Of a DNA stretch of 30,154 bases, positions 24,742 to 30,154 are shown in pieces. Source of the stretch: Prevotella sp. UBA5387. GTDB taxonomy: Bacteria; Bacteroidota; Bacteroidia; Bacteroidales; Bacteroidaceae. Both the position numbers and the translations under genes were made by a program. Position 1 is the stretch's first letter, and every line of letters starts with the position of its first letter. The stretch is from the NCBI GenBank assembly GCA_002407775.1, contig DHOP01000037.1, forward strand, positions 1-30,154, read 5' to 3'. The notes under the pieces are model-generated. The model searched no databases. It was not told the origin of the DNA and saw nothing but the letters and a program-made list of their open reading frames with translations.

Positions 24742-25179
24742 ATGAAGAAAATCTATCTGTACTTTTCTCTTATGTTATTTCCGGCCTTTACATTTGCCCA
24801 ATCCAAGATTGGGTATGCTTACGATATGGCGGGAAATCGCATAAAACGAGAAATTGTCATGTCTGCTTCACCAGCAATGGCAAATAGGCAGTCTTTTGAA
24901 AGTCAATACTTCTATTCCGAAAGTTTGATAGAGCACTCAGTTAAAATCTACCCAAATCCTACGCAAGGTAATTTAAAAGTCAGTATATCAGGCTTAGCGA
25001 GTAGTGACAAATGTCACATGGGTGTTTATTCTGTACAAGGTACACAGATTCTTGCATTCGATGTAAGCTCCGAGAGTGCGAATGTGGATATGGATATAAA
25101 CAATCAGCCCAATGGAGTCTATCTACTTCAAATTACAATTAACGAAGAATCAACTACATGGAAAATCATAAAGAAGTGA
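24742..25179 (+). CDS. Secreted RHS-repeat fragment with type IX secretion sorting tail
   Basis: A 145-residue protein with a signal peptide (1-19, ending TFA-Q). Right after it comes IGYAYDMAGNRIKREI (23-38), a textbook Tyr-Asp (RHS/YD) repeat with the Gly-Asn-Arg core. A 30-residue linker leads to a C-terminal type A sorting domain of the T9SS: VKIYPNPTQGNLKV (67-80), VYSVQGTQIL (95-104), NGVYLLQI (124-131) and the basic end KIIKK. It should be exported to the periplasm by Sec and then across the outer membrane by the T9SS. Its stop overlaps the next start by 22 bases, so the giant RHS protein is its translational partner. No catalytic residues are visible. A promoter of its own is not clear. 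Confidence 0.75.
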   Translation: MKKIYLYFSLMLFPAFTFAQSKIGYAYDMAGNRIKREIVMSASPAMANRQSFESQYFYSESLIEHSVKIYPNPTQGNLKVSISGLASSDKCHMGVYSVQGTQILAFDVSSESANVDMDINNQPNGVYLLQITINEESTTWKIIKK

Positions 25180-28100
25180 GAAAAAATTTCTACATAAAGT
25201 TTTCTTTCGTTATAGCTCTATCATGTGTATTTGGAGTGTCTCAGGCCTATTGTATTGACAGCACCAAACCATCAGAAGCTAATGCTGATATATTGATCAA
25301 AGGTCGAGTTGATATATCAAATACTATACAAGGAGACAGCGTAGATCCAAAGAAACAGAATCCTATTACTACCATGGTTTCAAGCATGCCTATATCAGAC
25401 TTGCCTGAAGACCCAGGTCTTCCTTTAAATCCAGACGACCCGGAAACTCCTACAGACCCAACTCCGTTTGATCCTATAGACTCTGATCCTGAACCACTGC
25501 CCCAGGAGTCCGTGGGTACTCCCCATGGTAGTTTTTCGGTATCCAATTCGGGATCTGCTGTCTATGACTTAAAGATTGACGTACCCAATGGTGGTTCTTT
25601 CACACCACAGTTATCCATATCTTATAATAGTCAAAGTGGAGGCTACGGACTTGCTGGGTTTGGTTTCAATATTGCGGGAATCTCTGCAATAACGAGAGGC
25701 GGAAAAGACTTGTTTCATGATGGTCAGGTAAAAGGAACAACATATACAGGTGGTGACACTTATTTCCTTGATGGAAAGCGCCTGATACTTCAGTCGGGTA
25801 CCGCTGGTCAGAACGGTGCCATCTACACGGTAGAGGGAGATCCTTTTACCAAAGTTGTCGTGTATGGAAATTATAGCAATAGTACGGCTGACACTTGGTT
25901 TGAAGTAAGGTCAAGTGATGGTACAGTATACCAATATGGAAACTCTACGACCTCAAAGCTCAGTTACAGAAATAAAACAGGATATGCCCGTATTGCATCA
26001 TGGTATATCAATCGAGCCACGGACAAGTATTCCAATTATATCACATACGATTATGCTATAGGTACTTTTTTCATCAGACCGATTAGTATAACTTATGGTA
26101 CAAATTTAGTGAAGGGTCGTGGAATTGTTAATAAGATTAGTTTCTCCTATCAGAGCCTTGGAAACAATACGAGGCCTTTTGCTGTAGAAGATCAACACGG
26201 ATTGATTGATGTGTGTCTTTCTTCCGTTACAGCGACATGTAATAATTCGATATATCGCAAATATACATTTAGTTATAATGACAATTCAGATCAGTCAAGC
26301 AGCAAGTGGACGCGCCTTGTTACAGTAGAAGAAGCGAATGGAACGGGAGAAAAACTTCCTCCTGTTAGATTTACTTGGCAGTATTTACCTTCCTTGGGGG
26401 TTAATTCTTCGCAATTGGCAGTTTCCACGAAAGATGGTAGTAGCTTCGTTGAGGAAACCAGCAAGCAATTTCTCTCCGCAGATCTTAATGGGGATGGCAT
26501 CAGTGATATAATACGGGTTTCACCTGTAAAAGTCACAACTTCGGTTTGGGCTGGCGGAGGGAGTTGGAACTACTACACATATGTATATGTCAGCAGAAGT
26601 AAAGTATCATCTACTGGAAGCATAACCTATGATTCGCCTCTGATTTACACGCTGCCTTCAGGTATATCAATGGATGTCATCAAATCCATGTTTGGCGGAG
26701 CGGCTGTTATGGATTTTGATGGTGATGGATACAATGATCTGGTGTTCCCATTTCAGAATGCGGCAACTGGCTATTGGGATCAGGCTGTTTTCTACATAGT
26801 TTTGGGAAGCGATGTTGTAGCCGGAAGGAGTGGTGGCACCCATGCCTTCGCCGTAGGCCTCCAATCAACAGATAAGGCTCCGCTGTTTGTGACTTTTGAC
26901 GTGGATGGCAATGGTAAGGATGATGTCGTATGTGTGGAGCAACGCAAAAAAGACAATTATTACCCCTGTACCATAGTGCAATTTACTGGTGGGACAACAT
27001 TAAACCGTACTGAAGTAAAACTCACCTTACCACAGGAAGTAAGCAAAGACATTGAAAAAGTTTTTGTTGGGGACTATAATAATGACGGACTCTCTGATCT
27101 AATACTTCTATATGATGGTGGCTATAAAGTGTACTTCAATAACGGAGGAGCAGGAACTGCATCGGCATTTACAGAGAGCAATGCAAAGTCAGGTACGGAT
27201 TTTGGTAATTATTGGAGAATCCAACAGGGCGATTTTGATGGTGACGGATTGTTGGACTTTGTTTATAATAAAGCTGGAGAAACTTGCCTGTGGATAGCAC
27301 ACAACAATGGTAATGGAACTTTTACTCATACCAAATCTGTAGATATTGGCGTTGGAGACCATGCATCCAACAAAGATGACGGCAGATTTTCTTTGATGGC
27401 TTACGATATGGATCATGACGGTCGCACTGACGTGATGGTTTGTAAAGCTGGATATAGGCATCGGGGATTCCCTAAATTTGAGAATGAATATACAGATACT
27501 CAGGTTAAATGGCTCTATTCTACAGGCTCAAATCTGAAGTTAGGTAATAGCTATACAAAGAATCGAGAGGACGACGCAGATGAACGTTCTATTTTTCTTG
27601 GTGATTTTAATGGTGATGGCAATATTGAGCTTGCGAATTATGGAAGTATCCTAAATAGTACGAACAGTACTTTCTACGAGAAGATTAATATTTATAAATC
27701 AGGATATGATCTTTCACAAATAGGAAAAATAACAAGTATATCTGATGGTATGGGCAATAGCAGTTATATCCAGTATGCAAGTGCTACGAGTCCTGCTGTT
27801 TATAGAAAGAGTTTTAAAAACATATACCCAGTTAACACCTATACTCTACCACTATCTGTCGTGGCAAGAGTAACGAGCGACAACGGATCTCTAGGTAGTC
27901 AAGTGACTAAGTATTTCTACGAAGACCTCAGACTGCATATTGCAGGTAAGGGAATGCTTGGCTTCAATACGGTAACCAGCGAGAACACAACATTAGACAC
28001 AAAGGAAGTAAACAGCGTCACTAAATGGGACGAGAGTCTCTGGATACCAACAGAAATCAAGACCTCAAGTTCCGTTAGTAACAATTCAAGTACGATTATC

Positions 28101-30154
28101 TCGACCTATTCCGTGTCAAAGACAGGGAATAACTACTTTGCGTATGTGTCCCAAAAGGATGTGGCCGACTTGGATGGAAACAAGGTTACAACCGTTTCCA
28201 ACTATGATGTGTCAAAAGGAGTCATAGTCGATGAGACGGTGAAGAATGACGGTGACAACATGTATAAGAAGGTTTCCTACACAGGCTACCAAAATAAGGC
28301 TGGGGTATGGCTACCTACGACATTGACCATGTCACAGAAACATGCAAATGACCCGGCACCATATACAACTGTCACAACTTATGGTTATGATGACAAGGGC
28401 AATGTGCTTTCTTCCACCGTGAACAGCGGAACCAACATGGCGCTTAAGACAACATCGACCTATGATGTGTATGGTAATACCCTTTCGTCGGTTACTACTG
28501 GTAGTGGAGTAAAAACAATAACAAAATATAATGACTATGACCCATCCGGGCGTTTCGTCATTAAAAGTTATACCAACCCAGCCTCTGCCATCAATACCTT
28601 TACGTATGACTTATGGGGCAATGTGCTGACCGAGAGTGACGTTACGGAGCCTTCCAATATTCTGACCACCAAATATACTTATGACGGATGGGGAAGAAAA
28701 CTGACCGCCTTACTGGCTGACAGTACACGGACAACCTATGAGACAGGTTGGGGAATTACCAACGGCAAGAAATATTATACAAAGGAATCCACTACTGGCA
28801 AGCCTTCTGTAACGACATGGTACGACAATGGAGGACATGAGGTCCTACAGGAGACGCTCGGTGCCAAGGGAATGCCTGTTTCCAAGACTACAACCTATAA
28901 TAGCAAGGGGCAATTTTCTCGTGTCGAGAACAAAACGGGGAAATTGACCATAACACAGGATCTTACCTATGATGAGCGTGGAAGAGTCATCACGGATGTA
29001 CTGAGCTCTGGTAAGTCTGCTTCATATTCATACGGAAACCGTTCGGTTACCACGACCATTGCAGGCCGTAGTTATACCAAGACTACAGATGCATGGGGAA
29101 ATGTTGTAAAGTCGACCGATCCTGTCAGCGAGGTCGAATACCAATATTCGTCAATAGGCAAGCCAAGCAGTGTAAAGACACAGGGCTCTACTGTGACCAT
29201 GTCCTACGACGCAGCCGGTAATCAGTTGTCCCTCTCTGACCCGGATGCGGGAACGTCAAATTATACGTATGCGGCTGACGGTACGTTGCTGACACAAACA
29301 GACGGAAGAGGCATCAAGACCATCAACAACTATGACGACCTGGGACGTTTGGCATCTACCCAAATTGGACAGAAAACCATTGTTTATACTTATGGTACTA
29401 CAGGCAATGAAAAGCTGAGATTGGTAAAACTGGCTTCCGACAACAATTCTGTGGAATACACCCATGACAGATTCGGACGTGTTGTTACTGAGAAGCGTAA
29501 TGTGGATGGACATGGAGACTATAGTTTCTCATTCGCGTACAACGGCAATAACCAGTTGTCCAAGACAACCTATCCTGGTGGCCTGGAAGAGTCGTACCTG
29601 TATGATAATTGGGGTTTCAAGGCACAGACAACAATAGGTGACAAGGTTATCTATAAGGTCGAAAGTACTGACGGCCTTGTAAGCAGCACCTCCTTTATGG
29701 GGAAGCTTACTGCTACACAGACTCGGGACGCTCGTGGGTATGAGAGTAATTGCCGAATTACCCGTGGTTCATCAATTTTGGAGAATTTTGATGAGGCCTA
29801 TGACGGAGCTACTGATAATCTGTTGTCACGCAAGAGAAATAATGAAGCTGGGGAAACCTTCAGCTATGACAATTTGGACAGACTTGTTTCCGTTAAAAGT
29901 GGTGCAATCGAAACGATGAAGATAAATTATGCGTCGAACGGAAATATTCTCCTCAAAACTGGGGTGGGTAGCTTCTCTTACGACGAGAACACCCGACCGC
30001 ATGCTGTGACAGAGGTGGAAAATGTTGATGGAAAGATACCGGGCGATGCGTTGGCAACTTCTTTCAATGACTTTGGAAAGATTCAGTTGATAGAGGATGC
30101 AGGCAAGAACCTCAGGATGAATTTCGCCTATGGCCCAGATCAGGAAAGATGGTA
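25158..30154 (+). CDS. Giant secreted SpvB / Asp-loop / RHS-repeat protein (partial, runs off the window)
   Basis: Open for 1665 codons with no stop before the window ends. Signal peptide at 1-30 (hydrophobic FSFVIALSCVFGVSQA). A Pro/Asp-rich linker spans about 81-117. An SpvB-like domain follows (about 120-440; begins PHGSFSVSNSGSAVYDLKID, then PQLSISYNSQSGGYGLAGFG). Seven Asp-rich loops of FG-GAP/VCBS type lie near 442, 519, 581, 639, 692, 750 and 816 (for example DFDGDGYND, DYNNDGLSD). RHS/YD repeats run from about 1077 (YDDKGNV, YDVYGNT, YDLWGNV, YDGWGRK, YDAAGNQ, YDDLGRL) to the last residues, NFAYGPDQERWY. The order SpvB, propeller-like loops, RHS matches the TcB-TcC shell of toxin complexes. 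The C-terminal tip, where an effector would be, is missing. The ATG at 25158 overlaps the previous gene by 22 bases. Confidence 0.9.
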   Translation, partial: MENHKEVRKNFYIKFSFVIALSCVFGVSQAYCIDSTKPSEANADILIKGRVDISNTIQGDSVDPKKQNPITTMVSSMPISDLPEDPGLPLNPDDPETPTDPTPFDPIDSDPEPLPQESVGTPHGSFSVSNSGSAVYDLKIDVPNGGSFTPQLSISYNSQSGGYGLAGFGFNIAGISAITRGGKDLFHDGQVKGTTYTGGDTYFLDGKRLILQSGTAGQNGAIYTVEGDPFTKVVVYGNYSNSTADTWFEVRSSDGTVYQYGNSTTSKLSYRNKTGYARIASWYINRATDKYSNYITYDYAIGTFFIRPISITYGTNLVKGRGIVNKISFSYQSLGNNTRPFAVEDQHGLIDVCLSSVTATCNNSIYRKYTFSYNDNSDQSSSKWTRLVTVEEANGTGEKLPPVRFTWQYLPSLGVNSSQLAVSTKDGSSFVEETSKQFLSADLNGDGISDIIRVSPVKVTTSVWAGGGSWNYYTYVYVSRSKVSSTGSITYDSPLIYTLPSGISMDVIKSMFGGAAVMDFDGDGYNDLVFPFQNAATGYWDQAVFYIVLGSDVVAGRSGGTHAFAVGLQSTDKAPLFVTFDVDGNGKDDVVCVEQRKKDNYYPCTIVQFTGGTTLNRTEVKLTLPQEVSKDIEKVFVGDYNNDGLSDLILLYDGGYKVYFNNGGAGTASAFTESNAKSGTDFGNYWRIQQGDFDGDGLLDFVYNKAGETCLWIAHNNGNGTFTHTKSVDIGVGDHASNKDDGRFSLMAYDMDHDGRTDVMVCKAGYRHRGFPKFENEYTDTQVKWLYSTGSNLKLGNSYTKNREDDADERSIFLGDFNGDGNIELANYGSILNSTNSTFYEKINIYKSGYDLSQIGKITSISDGMGNSSYIQYASATSPAVYRKSFKNIYPVNTYTLPLSVVARVTSDNGSLGSQVTKYFYEDLRLHIAGKGMLGFNTVTSENTTLDTKEVNSVTKWDESLWIPTEIKTSSSVSNNSSTIISTYSVSKTGNNYFAYVSQKDVADLDGNKVTTVSNYDVSKGVIVDETVKNDGDNMYKKVSYTGYQNKAGVWLPTTLTMSQKHANDPAPYTTVTTYGYDDKGNVLSSTVNSGTNMALKTTSTYDVYGNTLSSVTTGSGVKTITKYNDYDPSGRFVIKSYTNPASAINTFTYDLWGNVLTESDVTEPSNILTTKYTYDGWGRKLTALLADSTRTTYETGWGITNGKKYYTKESTTGKPSVTTWYDNGGHEVLQETLGAKGMPVSKTTTYNSKGQFSRVENKTGKLTITQDLTYDERGRVITDVLSSGKSASYSYGNRSVTTTIAGRSYTKTTDAWGNVVKSTDPVSEVEYQYSSIGKPSSVKTQGSTVTMSYDAAGNQLSLSDPDAGTSNYTYAADGTLLTQTDGRGIKTINNYDDLGRLASTQIGQKTIVYTYGTTGNEKLRLVKLASDNNSVEYTHDRFGRVVTEKRNVDGHGDYSFSFAYNGNNQLSKTTYPGGLEESYLYDNWGFKAQTTIGDKVIYKVESTDGLVSSTSFMGKLTATQTRDARGYESNCRITRGSSILENFDEAYDGATDNLLSRKRNNEAGETFSYDNLDRLVSVKSGAIETMKINYASNGNILLKTGVGSFSYDENTRPHAVTEVENVDGKIPGDALATSFNDFGKIQLIEDAGKNLRMNFAYGPDQERW

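Noticed and set aside
25247..25546. A 99-codon minus-strand Gly/Ser-rich frame
   Set aside because: It is the antisense reading of the Pro/Asp-rich linker of the giant secreted protein; the Gly/Ser bias follows from the codons of that linker.
1..30154. tRNA, rRNA, insertion sequences, phage or plasmid functions
   Set aside because: None could be recognised by eye on either strand: no cloverleaf-like sequence, no transposase- or integrase-like translation.

Overview
The window looks like a chromosomal segment of a gut or rumen Bacteroidales bacterium, most likely Prevotella or a close relative. The pointers are tandem SusC/SusD pairs in the order of the Prevotella bryantii / Bacteroides xylan utilization operon, lipoprotein and type IX secretion (T9SS) sorting signals, and several copies of the Bacteroidetes -7 promoter word TAnnTTTG. 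No RNA gene, insertion sequence or CRISPR array was recognised.

Left part (about 1-6817) is housekeeping and envelope biology. On the minus strand are an MJ1255/VC2487-type glycosyltransferase with a strong terminator, a Maf nucleotide pyrophosphatase, a KdsC-like HAD phosphatase and a nitroreductase; the last two overlap by 8 bases. Divergent from them on the plus strand are a FemAB/GNAT-fold protein and a TonB-dependent outer-membrane receptor. The divergent promoters form a perfect 14-base inverted repeat.

Middle (7197-20188, minus strand) is a complete core xylan utilization locus read as one operon: xusA (SusC), xusB (SusD), xusC (SusC), xusD (SusD), xusE (surface glycan-binding lipoprotein) and a GH10 endo-xylanase lipoprotein whose catalytic domain is split by two tandem carbohydrate-binding modules. 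The inferred job is to bind and cut xylan at the cell surface, then import the oligosaccharides through the two SusCD transporters. No hybrid two-component regulator is present in the window.

Next (20472-22100, minus) come a HAD hydrolase and a small alpha/beta hydrolase in one short operon with a well-formed promoter. Upstream of that promoter lies an array of six degenerate units with an exact 22-base period, which also forms a long inverted repeat.

Right part (22341-30154) looks accessory. A membrane-anchored TPR/helix-turn-helix regulator (minus strand) faces three secreted-protein genes (plus strand): a small DUF3244-like protein, a 145-residue protein made of one RHS-like repeat and a T9SS sorting tail, and, overlapping it by 22 bases, a giant SpvB / seven-Asp-loop / RHS-repeat protein that runs off the window after 1665 codons. 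Its architecture matches the TcB-TcC 'cocoon' shell of toxin complexes. It is the best candidate for an undescribed secreted polymorphic-toxin-like system; its C-terminal tip and any immunity gene lie outside the window.
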